Shown: positions 27,130 through 36,433 of the stretch, piece by piece
Layout of the letters: every line of letters begins with the position of its first letter
Position numbering within the stretch: position 1 is the stretch's first letter
Assembly (NCBI GenBank): GCA_012270545.1
Contig: JAAXID010000255.1
Location: 1 to 42,686 of the forward strand
Reading direction: 5' to 3'
Length of the DNA: 42,686 bases
Source of the DNA: Anaerolineae bacterium
GTDB lineage: Bacteria; Chloroflexota; Anaerolineae; Aggregatilineales; Phototrophicaceae
Notes under the pieces: model-generated
What the model saw: only the letters and a program-made list of their open reading frames with translations
Told to the model about the DNA's origin: nothing
Databases searched by the model: none
Position numbers and translations under genes: made by a program

Positions 27130-29667
27130 ATGATACAGCCACAAGCAACCACCAGCACACTGCACGAACTTGGCTACAAGATCTTCCTCGATCGCTACGC
27201 GCAAAAGGACATGACCCGGGCGAGCCTGGCCGTCGGCGACACCGTCATCGTGGTCGTCAACGCCAAGACGGGCCAGCGCGAGATCGGCACAGTAAACGAA
27301 ATTGACTTGCCGCAGGTCACGGTCACGCTCCTTGATGACGAGGTCGTGGTTCGCGATCTGGAGCATGTGGACAAGCCGATTGAAACCGAACCCGGCCAGA
27401 TGATGGACCGGGTGGCGCGCGGCGTGGCGGCAACTGAGGTCGGCGAGGCGAAGCAGGCCGAGTGGACGGAGAAATTCCGCTGGTTGCTCGATGATTGGAA
27501 GTTCGTGCCGGGCGGGCGCATCCTCACCGCGGCGGGAACTGACCAAGACTTGACCTATTACAACTGCTACGTCATCCCTTCGCCACAGGACTCCCGTGAA
27601 GGGATCATGACGACGCTGACGCAGATGACGGAGATCATGTCGCGCGGTGGCGGCGTCGGCATCAACCTGTCGACCCTGCGGCCGCGGCACGCCTATGTGA
27701 AAGGCGTCAATGGCCGCTCCAGCGGCGCGGTGTCCTGGGGCGGTTTGTACAGTTTCGTCACGGGACTGATCGAGCAAGGGGGCAGCCGGCGCGGCGCGCT
27801 GATGCTCATCCTTAATGACTGGCACCCGGATATCTTCAACTTCATCAACAGCAAGCGGCAATCGGGCAAGATCACCAACGCCAATATCAGCGTCGGCGTC
27901 TCCGACAAGTTGATGGAGGCGGTGGAGGCGGATGACGATTGGGAACTGGTATTCCCCGATACGCGCGATCCGGACTTCGATGAGCTGTGGGATGGCGATC
28001 TGGATACCTGGGTGGCGACCGGGCGAAAAGTCGCCCACTACAAGACGATTAAGGCGCGCGAGCTATGGGACGCCATCATCGAAAGCGCCTGGGCCAGCGC
28101 CGAGCCGGGCGTCTGGTTCCGCGAGCGCAGCAACAAGATGGCGAACAGTTGGTACTTCAATCCGCAGATTTGCACCAATCCCTGTGGCGAACAGCCGCTC
28201 GGGGCTTTTTCGGTCTGCAACCTGGGCGCGATCAACCTGTCGAAGTTTTACGACGAAAGCAAGCATGATGTCGCCTGGGATGAGTTGCGCCAGACGGTCG
28301 CTTATGCCACCCGTTTCCTCGATAACGTCATCGACACCACGCCCTATTTCTTCGAGGAAAACCGAGACGTGCAGCTGTCGGAGCGGCGCGTTGGGCTGGG
28401 CACGATGGGCATCGCCGAATTGATGCTGAAGCTCGGACTGCGTTATGGCGGCGATGAATCGGTCGAAGTCATCGACGATGTCTACCGGACCATCGCGGTC
28501 ACGGCTTATGAGACATCGAGCGATCTGGCGCAGGAAAAAGGCGCCTTCCCCATGTTTGACGCTGAGAAGTTCCTGGAGAGCGGCTTCATGCAGGCGATGC
28601 CCGCCGATGCGCGAGAAAAGATTCGGCGCGATGGCATCCGCAACGTCACCCTGTTGACGCAAGCGCCGACCGGCACCACCGGCACGATGGTCAACACCTC
28701 GACCGGCGTCGAGCCCTTTTTCTCCTGGGTCTACTACCGCAAGAGCCGTCTTGGCTTGCATGAGGAGCAGGTTCCGATCGTCAAAGACTGGTATGAGGCG
28801 CATCCCAATGCCGAAGCCTTGCCCGAGCACTTCGTCACCGCGATGGACTTGTCGCCCGCTGAGCACATCAAAGTGCAAGGCGCCTTCCAGCGCTGGATCG
28901 ACAGCGCCATTTCGAAGACCTGCAATGTGCCGAATGATTACACTGTTGAGCAGGTCAGCGAGTTATACAAATATATGTATGAGCTCGGCTGCAAAGGCGG
29001 CACGATTTATCGCGATGGCAGCCGCGATGAGCAGGTGCTGATGCTCAAAGGCGATGAACGCGCCGAGAGCGAAATGGAAGATCTGCTTGGCGGTGAGGGC
29101 GCCGAACCAGCGACGACGCCACACCGCGTTTATCCGCGGCCGGATCGTCTCGAAGGCATGACCGTCAGCACGCAGACACCATTTGGAAAAGCCTATATCA
29201 CCATCAACCGCGACGAGAAAGGCAATCCCTTCGAGGTCTTCATCGCCATTGGCAAGGCGGGCACGGATATACAAGCGGATGCCGAAAGTCTGGGACGGAT
29301 GATCTCATTGCAATTGCGCACGACAGCGCCACATAATCGCCGAGACATGCTCAAGCTGATCATTGAGCAGCTGCAGGATATCGGCGGCGCGCGCCCAATT
29401 GGCTTCGGCCCCAAGCGTGTGCTGTCCTTGCCGGATGCGGTGGCGCGCGTCTTGCAACTGGAGTTCTTCCCGGAGGATCAGCCCCAGCAACTGAACCTGC
29501 CGATTGAGCAGGCTGCTGCCACAGCCGATTTTGTCGATGCCGACGGCAGCACAACGATTAACTCGACGATATCGGGCGCGGACATGTGCCCGGCTTGCGG
29601 GACGATCACGCTGATTCGCGCCGAGAATTGCCGCAAGTGCCTCACGTGTGGTTATAGCGAGTGTTGA
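27130..29667 (+). CDS. nrdJ: Vitamin B12-dependent ribonucleotide reductase
   Basis: About 845 aa; GGGVGINLSTLRPR, NPCGEQPLGAFSVCNLGAINL, QAPTGTTGTMVNTSTGVEP, C-terminal Cys-rich MCPACGTITLIRAENCRKCLTCGYSEC. Start MIQPQATT (27130) or the ORF start at 27112. Confidence 0.94.
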   Translation: MIQPQATTSTLHELGYKIFLDRYAQKDMTRASLAVGDTVIVVVNAKTGQREIGTVNEIDLPQVTVTLLDDEVVVRDLEHVDKPIETEPGQMMDRVARGVAATEVGEAKQAEWTEKFRWLLDDWKFVPGGRILTAAGTDQDLTYYNCYVIPSPQDSREGIMTTLTQMTEIMSRGGGVGINLSTLRPRHAYVKGVNGRSSGAVSWGGLYSFVTGLIEQGGSRRGALMLILNDWHPDIFNFINSKRQSGKITNANISVGVSDKLMEAVEADDDWELVFPDTRDPDFDELWDGDLDTWVATGRKVAHYKTIKARELWDAIIESAWASAEPGVWFRERSNKMANSWYFNPQICTNPCGEQPLGAFSVCNLGAINLSKFYDESKHDVAWDELRQTVAYATRFLDNVIDTTPYFFEENRDVQLSERRVGLGTMGIAELMLKLGLRYGGDESVEVIDDVYRTIAVTAYETSSDLAQEKGAFPMFDAEKFLESGFMQAMPADAREKIRRDGIRNVTLLTQAPTGTTGTMVNTSTGVEPFFSWVYYRKSRLGLHEEQVPIVKDWYEAHPNAEALPEHFVTAMDLSPAEHIKVQGAFQRWIDSAISKTCNVPNDYTVEQVSELYKYMYELGCKGGTIYRDGSRDEQVLMLKGDERAESEMEDLLGGEGAEPATTPHRVYPRPDRLEGMTVSTQTPFGKAYITINRDEKGNPFEVFIAIGKAGTDIQADAESLGRMISLQLRTTAPHNRRDMLKLIIEQLQDIGGARPIGFGPKRVLSLPDAVARVLQLEFFPEDQPQQLNLPIEQAAATADFVDADGSTTINSTISGADMCPACGTITLIRAENCRKCLTCGYSEC

Positions 29668-29780
29668 TCAGGGTCTATAACCAGGATTATCCGCATACAC
29701 CGATAGCAATGGCGCCAAGCGCGACAGAAGTGTTGCGTGTATTCTGTGTAAATTGTGCCTCCTGTGGTTAATCCAAATCC

Positions 29781-30434
29781 ATGACAACGACACCTGCGCA
29801 AAAGACCAAAACGCAAAAGAGCCTGAAACGCTTTCTGCTCTTTATTCTAGTCGCCACCCTGCTCTACTTCGCTGTCTTCACGGTCGCCGTCTACATTATC
29901 GGTGAGCGAAACAATGCCGAACCCGCCGATGTCATCATCGTCCTCGGCGCCGGCTTGCGAGAAGACGGGCGTCCGGGTCCCGCCTTGACACGCCGAGCCA
30001 GACATGCGGCCGCGCTCTGGCACGAGAGCCTCGCGCCATTGATTTTGTGCACGGGTGGGCAATCGGAATATTATCCGCGCACGGAAGCGGCCGCCTGCCG
30101 CGAGATCCTGCTCGCCGCCGGGCTACCGTATGACGCCATCCTGACCGAAGAGCGAAGCCGCAGCACGGAAGAAAACGCCATCTACAGCAAACGGCTCTTG
30201 GACGAGCTTAGTCTGTCGCGGCTAGTGCTGGTCAGCGACAGTTATCACATGCTGCGCGCGGGCTGGGTCTTCAGCGCGCGCGGCCTCGAAACATTCGCCA
30301 GTCCGGCGCCTGCCAGCCGCATTCATGATCCGTTTGTCCACCCCTTTTCGCTCGTTCGCGAGTTCATCGCCTTCAACTGGCAGCTTTTCAAAGAGGCCTT
30401 CGGGATTCCCTGGACGCACGTCAGAGGCATCTAA
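29781..30434 (+). CDS. YdcF/SanA-like DUF218 family membrane protein
   Basis: N-terminal TM, ADVIIVLGAGLREDGRPGPALTRR, EERSRSTEENA, VSDSYHMLRA motifs. Confidence 0.87.
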   Translation: MTTTPAQKTKTQKSLKRFLLFILVATLLYFAVFTVAVYIIGERNNAEPADVIIVLGAGLREDGRPGPALTRRARHAAALWHESLAPLILCTGGQSEYYPRTEAAACREILLAAGLPYDAILTEERSRSTEENAIYSKRLLDELSLSRLVLVSDSYHMLRAGWVFSARGLETFASPAPASRIHDPFVHPFSLVREFIAFNWQLFKEAFGIPWTHVRGI

Positions 30435-30486
30435 TCCACCCTCTTTCAGTGGACGGGCGCGCAGGGCATCGCTCAGCTGTTTCAAC

Positions 30487-30492
30487 TATAAT
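30487..30492 (+). promoter_or_regulatory. Candidate -10 element for the LysM gene
   Basis: TATAAT followed by 7 nt and then in-frame ATG (30500). Confidence 0.45.
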
Positions 30493-30499
30493 CAAGTTT

Positions 30500-31414
30500 A
30501 TGCGGTGGCGACGGAAACGAAGTCGCCAAAGCTGCCCAACGGGATCCGCCGAAATGAAGCGCCAGCGACCACCAGGAATTGCCCGCATACTCATCTGCCT
30601 CTGGCTATGCTTGCTGCCCATGCGCGCCGCCGCGGAGGAAGAATGGTACAGCGTACAATCGGGCGACACGATCGAATCCATCGCGGCGCAATTTGGCGTA
30701 TCGACGGAGGCGATCATCAAGCGCAATGGACTGGCGCGGACGAGCGCGATCGTGGCCCGTCAAATTCTCATCATACCTGCCACAGAAGCGCTTTCACTCG
30801 AGCAGGCGGAAAGCGAGGCGGACGCCGTTGAAGGTATCGGAAGGAGCCATATCGTGCGACGGGGGGAGACGCTGCAAAGGATCGCGGCGCTGTATGGCCT
30901 CGACTGGTGGACGCTGGCGAGCGCGAACAACATCAGCAACCCAAATCTGATTTACGCTGGCCAAGCGCTTGTCGTGCCGGCCGCTGGTCAGCGAGATAGC
31001 ACGCCGGCCGCCGTTGCGACTCCACAACCCGCATCACTCGTTGAGCGCCCCGGATTACCGTCGACTTCGCAGCGACAATATCGAATCTATATCGCGCAGT
31101 ATAGTGACGACTTCGATCGCATCGGGCAGCGATTCGCTGTGGCGCCGGCAGCGCTTCTAAACGTGAATGGCTTTGTTGGCAGGACACCTCTCTACGTTGG
31201 CGATGTCCTGCTTATTCCGGCCTCTTCATCGCGGGCCTCAGTTACGTCGCCGACGGCCGTGGCAGTTGAAGGGATTCAGCACATCGTACAGCGGGGCGAA
31301 ACGCTCGCCATCATCGCTGCTCGTTACGGACGCGCGCTGGCGGAAATCGTCCTCGCCAACAGCATATCGAATCCGAACAGGATTGATGTGGGCCAAGTTT
31401 TGATCATTCCCTAG
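30500..31414 (+). CDS. Secreted LysM-repeat protein
   Basis: Signal-like segment (IARILICLWLCLLPMRAAA) and LysM repeats (YSVQSGDTIESIAAQFGVSTEAIIKRN; HIVRRGETLQRIAALYGLDWWTLASANNI; HIVQRGETLAIIAARYGRALAEIVLANSI). ATG 30500 or 30554 start. Confidence 0.9.
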   Translation: MRWRRKRSRQSCPTGSAEMKRQRPPGIARILICLWLCLLPMRAAAEEEWYSVQSGDTIESIAAQFGVSTEAIIKRNGLARTSAIVARQILIIPATEALSLEQAESEADAVEGIGRSHIVRRGETLQRIAALYGLDWWTLASANNISNPNLIYAGQALVVPAAGQRDSTPAAVATPQPASLVERPGLPSTSQRQYRIYIAQYSDDFDRIGQRFAVAPAALLNVNGFVGRTPLYVGDVLLIPASSSRASVTSPTAVAVEGIQHIVQRGETLAIIAARYGRALAEIVLANSISNPNRIDVGQVLIIP

Positions 31415-31423
31415 GAGCGAATC

Positions 31424-32203
31424 ATGTCAAAGTATGTCTGCATCGGCGTACCCTACTATCTGGGCGAAGCCAAGCCGGAACGGGGAGAAGTAGAAGCCCT
31501 GCGCCACAGCGGGATTGCCGCCGAACTGAAGGCCGAGTGGGTGGAGATTAAGCCGAATTTCGCCGCGGCCGATGACCCGGTGGTGGCGGTGAATCGGGCG
31601 CTCGCAGAGGCGATACGAGCGCATTCGAGCATGGTGCCGCTGGTATTCGCCCAGGACTGCACGAGCTGCCTCGGCATGGTCAAGGGCTTGGAAGCGCAGG
31701 CGCCGGCGATACTGTGGTACGACTCGCATGGCGACTTTAATACGCCGGAGACGACGCCGAGCGGATTTCTCGGCGGCATGCCGCTGGCTGCGCTGGTCGG
31801 GCGCGGCAATCAGCATTTGCTGCGCGGCCTGGGATTGGAGCCGATCGCCGAAGCCGATGTCATCTTGGCTGATGCGCGCAACCTCGATCCGGAAGAAGGC
31901 CTCATGCTGCGCGAAAGCGAGGTGACGATTTACGAGACCTTGGCTGACTTGAATGCGGGACCACTGCCGGAGGGACCGCTGTATATTCACTTCGATACGG
32001 ATGTCGTCGATTGCGCTGAGATGCCGGCCATGAGCTACCCGGAGCCGGGTGGTCCGTCGCTAGACGAAAGCATCGAGTCGCTGAAGCGCGTGTTGGCGCA
32101 GGGGAATACGGTCGGCATCTTGTTCAGCCTTTGGAATGACACGCTGGACGGCAGCGCCGAGGCCATGGCCGCTACCCTAAAACTGATCCGAGCATTAAAA
32201 TAG
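31424..32203 (+). CDS. Arginase/agmatinase/formiminoglutamase (ureohydrolase) family protein
   Basis: WYDSHGDFNTPETTPSGFLGGMPLA and YIHFDTDVVD motifs; first metal motif non-canonical (AQDCTSC). Confidence 0.85.
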   Translation: MSKYVCIGVPYYLGEAKPERGEVEALRHSGIAAELKAEWVEIKPNFAAADDPVVAVNRALAEAIRAHSSMVPLVFAQDCTSCLGMVKGLEAQAPAILWYDSHGDFNTPETTPSGFLGGMPLAALVGRGNQHLLRGLGLEPIAEADVILADARNLDPEEGLMLRESEVTIYETLADLNAGPLPEGPLYIHFDTDVVDCAEMPAMSYPEPGGPSLDESIESLKRVLAQGNTVGILFSLWNDTLDGSAEAMAATLKLIRALK

Positions 32204-32296
32204 CTAGGTTCAGCATCAATTCAAACTGGTGTGAATTAGGGCGTCAAGCCGCTTGCGATGAGCGAAAAATGCGCCTATCCTTTAAACGGTGTAGCG

Positions 32297-32321
32297 ACCA
32301 ATCGGCTTGGTTTTTCTTTTT
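32297..32321 (+). terminator. Terminator-like hairpin downstream of the arginase-family gene
   Basis: ACCAA-tcggc-TTGGT followed by TTTTCTTTTT; overlaps a larger CAAGCCG(32245)/CGGCTTG(32303) pairing. Confidence 0.55.
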
Positions 32322-32346
32322 GCCGAATCTTTAAGGACCGCTCGGC

Positions 32347-32670
32347 TTGTATACGGACAACGAGATTCTGTTTCCACATTACGCGATTCCGGCCCTGCGC
32401 GATGCGCGCGGCCAAGAATGGATGCGGCTGATTGACCGGCTGTCCGGCAAAGCCGAAACCAGCGTAGAAGTGATCGCCTTAATGTCCCTGATGATCGAGC
32501 TCAACGGTTGCCTCGCCTGCGAAACGGACAGTTATCGGGCGATGCGCGGCTGCACGGCCTGCGCCCAGCAGACGCTACGCCGATTTAAAGGCAGCGATGA
32601 AGAACTTATCAGCATGTATGATGAGTCGGTGGCCAGGATACGCGAACTCGAGATTGCATTGGCTGATTGA
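32347..32670 (+). CDS. Small uncharacterised protein with paired CxxC motifs
   Basis: 107 aa, TTG start with AAGGA about 10 nt upstream; NGCLACETDSYRAMRGCTAC. Confidence 0.6.
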   Translation: MYTDNEILFPHYAIPALRDARGQEWMRLIDRLSGKAETSVEVIALMSLMIELNGCLACETDSYRAMRGCTACAQQTLRRFKGSDEELISMYDESVARIRELEIALAD

Positions 32671-32694
32671 CTTGGGCTCACGCGCGAGTTGCAG

Positions 32695-32723
32695 TTGACA
32701 AATTTGAATCGAACATGTTAAAC
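32695..32723 (+). promoter_or_regulatory. Candidate sigma-70-type promoter for infC-rpmI-rplT
   Basis: TTGACA (32695-32700), 17-nt spacer, TTAAAC (32718-32723); followed by hairpin CGTAG...CTACG. Confidence 0.5.
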
Positions 32724-32788
32724 TCTCCAGCCGTAGTGAATCCCTCTACGTGATTTTTATTGCAATCCATTTGAAGGGGCGTGCGACG

Positions 32789-33331
32789 ATAGCGAGTTCA
32801 CCTTATAGGATCAACGGAAATATCCGCGGTGTACGCGAAGTCCGGTTGATTGACGACACGAATACCAATATCGGCGTAGTCAATATCCATTACGCGCAGG
32901 AGCGCGCCGATGATGTCGGCTTAGATCTAGTGGAAGTCGCGCCCAATGCGGAGCCGCCGGTTTGCCGAATAATGGACTATGGAAAATTCCAATACGAGCA
33001 GCGGCGCAAAGAGCGCAAGTCCAAGAAGAATCAAGTCAAGGTGACGGTCAAGGAGATACAGCTTCGTCCCAAGACCGATGAGTACCACCTGCGCTTTGAT
33101 ATCAAGCGGGCGGAAAAGTGGCTGCTCGAAGGCAAGAAAGTAAAGTTCCGCGTGCGTTTTCGCGGGCGCGAGATCACGCATCAGCATATTGGGCGCGAGC
33201 GGCTGAGCAAAATTGAGGATGAATTGAAAGACGTTGGCGTCGTCGAGTTGCATCCCAATATGGAGGGTCGTGATATGCTCATGATTCTGGCGCCAAACAA
33301 GGACATTCGACAAATTTCGGAGAAGCAATAG
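32789..33331 (+). CDS. infC: Translation initiation factor IF-3
   Basis: YRINGNIRGVREVRLIDDTNTNIGVV; LRPKTDEYHLRFDIKRAEKWLLEGKKVKFRVRFRGREI. Probable non-canonical ATA start at 32789 after AAGGGG; the ORF track begins at GTG 32750. Confidence 0.9.
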   Translation: MASSPYRINGNIRGVREVRLIDDTNTNIGVVNIHYAQERADDVGLDLVEVAPNAEPPVCRIMDYGKFQYEQRRKERKSKKNQVKVTVKEIQLRPKTDEYHLRFDIKRAEKWLLEGKKVKFRVRFRGREITHQHIGRERLSKIEDELKDVGVVELHPNMEGRDMLMILAPNKDIRQISEKQ

Positions 33332-33582
33332 TGCCGCGCAAGAAGAAGACGACCAAGTACAAGCTGAAGACGCATAAAGCGACCGCCAAGCGCTTCCGCA
33401 TGACCGGAAGCGGCAAAATCGTGCGAACCAAGGGCGGCAAGAGTCACCTGCGCCGGCGTTCCGCCAAGCGTGTCAAGCGCCAATGGGACAAGACCATGGA
33501 AGTCGGTGAAAAGGCGACGCAGCGCCGTATTCGCCGGCTGGCACCTTATCTCGGCAAATACAAGGCGAATCCGCCCGCGTAA
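33331..33582 (+). CDS. rpmI: 50S ribosomal protein L35
   Basis: KYKLKTHKATAKRFRMTGSGKIVRTKGGKSHLRRR; 3' of infC. Confidence 0.93.
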   Translation: MPRKKKTTKYKLKTHKATAKRFRMTGSGKIVRTKGGKSHLRRRSAKRVKRQWDKTMEVGEKATQRRIRRLAPYLGKYKANPPA

Positions 33583-33651
33583 GCTCGATCCTATATCGCA
33601 AGGCATAGCCCAGCGCGTCGTTGCCGGGTCTATCCTATACGGAGAAGTCAA

Positions 33652-34005
33652 ATGGCAAGAACAAGAACCGGAATCGTCAGGCGCCGGCGGCACAAGAAAG
33701 TCCTGAAGCTCACCAAAGGGCAGTGGGGAACGCGCAGCAAAAATTTCAAGCGCGCCAATGAGGCGATGATGCGCAGCCTTTGGTATGCCTACCGCGATCG
33801 CCGTCAGCGCCGCCGTCAATTGCGCCGGCTCTGGATTCAGCGCATTAACGCCGCCGCGCGCCTCAATGGCATGAAGTACAGCCAATTGGTCAACGGCCTG
33901 AAACGCGCCGGCGTCGAATTGGATCGCAAGAGCCTGGCGGGGATCGCGGTTCAGGATGCGGATACCTTCGGCAAGATCGTCGCCGTCGCCAAGCAGAGCC
34001 TGTAA
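33652..34005 (+). CDS. rplT: 50S ribosomal protein L20
   Basis: [75 protein letters not shown]. Confidence 0.97.
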   Translation: MARTRTGIVRRRRHKKVLKLTKGQWGTRSKNFKRANEAMMRSLWYAYRDRRQRRRQLRRLWIQRINAAARLNGMKYSQLVNGLKRAGVELDRKSLAGIAVQDADTFGKIVAVAKQSL

Positions 34006-34032
34006 ACCACAGCGACATCTTCGGCAAGCGAC

Positions 34033-34060
34033 AAAGGGGTCCGGCAACAGACCCTTTTTG
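34033..34060 (+). terminator. Intrinsic terminator after rplT
   Basis: AAAGGGGTC-cggcaaca-GACCCTTTTTG. Confidence 0.85.
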
Positions 34061-34078
34061 TGTTTCTATGAGCGTTGC

Positions 34079-34861
34079 ATGGATACCATCAGCAGCACGC
34101 AAAACAAGCGCGTCCGTTACATCAAGTCGCTGCAGACCAAGCCACGGCTCCGGCGCGGCGAAAGAAAGCTGATCCTCGAAGGCGACAGACTGATAGCCGA
34201 CGCCTTGCTTAATCATGGCAAGCCGGACCTCGCCCTATATTCGCCGGAACGGGCCGACTACGAACTGATCGCTCAATTGCAGGGGCGCAAATGCGCGCTG
34301 CTGCCCGTGAGCGAGGCGGTGCTTCGGCATGTCAGTGATACGCAGCAGGCGCCGGGCATCCTGGCTGCCTTCCAGATTCCGCGTCCACCGCTGCCGCAAC
34401 GGTCCGAGCGCCTAATAATCCTGGACGCAATCCGCGAGCCGGGCAATCTGGGGACGATCCTGCGAACGGCGGAGGCGGCCGGCGTCGATCTGGCGATCCT
34501 GGCGCCGGACGGCGTCGACCCCTATAACTCCAAAGCCCTGCGAGCTGGAATGGGCGCGCATTTCCGGCTGCCCGTCGTCGAAGCGAGCTGGAAGGAAATC
34601 GGCGCCTTTTGCCGGGATCTAACCGTTTATGTGGCGATGCCGGAGGCGACAACCCGGTATACTGAGGTGAACTGGCTCGATAGCTGGGCGCTCATCGTCG
34701 GCAGCGAAGCGCAGGGCATTAGCAGGCAGGCGCTAGGTCTGGCGCGCAGTCGCATCTCGATTCCCCTGCTGGGCGCGACCGAGTCCCTCAATGTCGCCAG
34801 CGCCGCCGCCGTTATTCTGTTCGAAGCGCAACGGCAGCGGCTGGCAGCGGCAATTCCCTAA
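34079..34861 (+). CDS. TrmH/SpoU family RNA methyltransferase
   Basis: ISSTQNKRVRYIKSLQTKPRLRRGERKLILEGDRLI; ILDAIREPGNLGTILRTAEAAGVD; IVGSEAQGIS; ISIPLLGATESLNVASAAAVILFEA. Confidence 0.9.
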   Translation: MDTISSTQNKRVRYIKSLQTKPRLRRGERKLILEGDRLIADALLNHGKPDLALYSPERADYELIAQLQGRKCALLPVSEAVLRHVSDTQQAPGILAAFQIPRPPLPQRSERLIILDAIREPGNLGTILRTAEAAGVDLAILAPDGVDPYNSKALRAGMGAHFRLPVVEASWKEIGAFCRDLTVYVAMPEATTRYTEVNWLDSWALIVGSEAQGISRQALGLARSRISIPLLGATESLNVASAAAVILFEAQRQRLAAAIP

Positions 34862-34954
34862 GATTCCATCCAAACAGCCCCTCTTCAATTGTATCCAGCG
34901 CTGCGGTAGACTAACGCGACTTGGAGATCCACGGCAGGCAGGAGAAGGCAATTC

Positions 34955-36352
34955 ATGGTTAAGGAATTTGATGTCGTCGTACTGGGCGCCGGGCCGGGCG
35001 GATATGTCGGGGCGATCCGCGCCAGCCAGCTGGGGTTATCGACCGCGATCGTCGAGAAGAAGTATTGGGGCGGCGTCTGCCTGAATGTCGGCTGCATCCC
35101 TTCAAAGGCGCTGCTGCGCAATGCGGAACTGGCCTATATCTTGAAGCATGAAGCCGATACCTTCGGCATCAGCGGGGACTTCAGTCTGGATTATGGCAAG
35201 GCTTACAAGCGCAGCCGCCGCGTCGCCAATGGCTTGACCAAGGGCGTGCAATTCCTAATGCGCAAGAACAAGATCGAATCGTATGAGGGCTGGGCGACAA
35301 TCGAAGCCGCCAACCGCCTTAGCGTCGCGCTCAACAGCGGCGCGCAGGAGGAACTGCGTTTCAAGAACCTGATCATCGCGACGGGCGCGTCTACGAAGTT
35401 GCTTCCCGGTACAGCGCTGAGCGAACGCGTTGTCACCTACGAAGAGCAAATCATGGAAGACAAATTGCCGGCCAGCGTCATCATCGCCGGCGCCGGGGCG
35501 GTCGGTGTGGAATTCGCTTATATCATGCGCAATTATGGCGTGGATGTGACGATGGTCGAGTTTCTCGATCGCATCCTCCCGCTGGAAGATCCGGAAATCA
35601 GCGCTGAACTGGCCAAGGCCTTTAAGAAGCTCGACATCAAGGTGCTGACGGGGGCGCGCGTCGACTCAATTGAAGAAGGTGGCGACGGCGTAGCGGTTGC
35701 GGTGACTAGGGCGGATGGCGCGCAGGAGACGCTGCGGGCGGAACGCGTCTTGCAGGCGATCGGCTTCCAACCCCGAATTGAAGGCTACGGGCTGGAGAAC
35801 CTGGGCCTGGAACTCAATGAGGCCGGGGGCATTGAAGTCGATGACAAGATGCGGACAAATGTGCCTGAGGTATATGCCATAGGCGATGTGACCGCCAAGC
35901 TGATGCTGGCGCATGTCGCCGAGACGATGGGCGTGGTCGCCGCCGAGAATATCGCCGGGACGTCTACAGTCACGCTTGATTTCGACATGATGCCGCGGGC
36001 GACCTACTGTCAGCCGCAGGTCGCCAGCTTCGGCTACACCGAGGAACAGGCCAAAGCGCGCGGCTACGACATCAATGTCGCCAAGTTCCCCTTTCAGGCG
36101 AACGGAAAAGCCAGAGGCATGGGCGCTGCGACCGGCTTCGTCAAGCTCATCAGCGACGCGAAATACGGGGAGATACTGGGCGCGCACATGATCGGCGCGG
36201 AGGTCACGGAGATGCTGCCGGAGCTCACCATGACCAACCTGCTGGAGGGCAGCGTGAACGAGCTGGGGTGGCTGGTTCACTCGCACCCCACGCTTTCGGA
36301 GGCGGTGAAGGAGGCGGCGCTGGACGTGGAGGGCGCGGCGATTCACATCTGA
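34955..36352 (+). CDS. lpdA: Dihydrolipoyl dehydrogenase (E3)
   Basis: [36 protein letters not shown] redox motif, [21 protein letters not shown]-terminal [16 protein letters not shown]. Composition changes near its 3' end. Confidence 0.94.
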   Translation: MVKEFDVVVLGAGPGGYVGAIRASQLGLSTAIVEKKYWGGVCLNVGCIPSKALLRNAELAYILKHEADTFGISGDFSLDYGKAYKRSRRVANGLTKGVQFLMRKNKIESYEGWATIEAANRLSVALNSGAQEELRFKNLIIATGASTKLLPGTALSERVVTYEEQIMEDKLPASVIIAGAGAVGVEFAYIMRNYGVDVTMVEFLDRILPLEDPEISAELAKAFKKLDIKVLTGARVDSIEEGGDGVAVAVTRADGAQETLRAERVLQAIGFQPRIEGYGLENLGLELNEAGGIEVDDKMRTNVPEVYAIGDVTAKLMLAHVAETMGVVAAENIAGTSTVTLDFDMMPRATYCQPQVASFGYTEEQAKARGYDINVAKFPFQANGKARGMGAATGFVKLISDAKYGEILGAHMIGAEVTEMLPELTMTNLLEGSVNELGWLVHSHPTLSEAVKEAALDVEGAAIHI

Positions 36353-36421
36353 TCGGGTGCGGAATCCGCCAGATGATACAAAATTCGGGCGATTGGCGCG
36401 CCACCATCTTCCCACATCCGT

Positions 36422-36427
36422 TATAAT
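36422..36427 (+). promoter_or_regulatory. Candidate -10 element for pdhA
   Basis: TATAAT with the pdhA ATG starting 7 nt after its last base. Confidence 0.5.
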
Positions 36428-36433
36428 GCGTGC

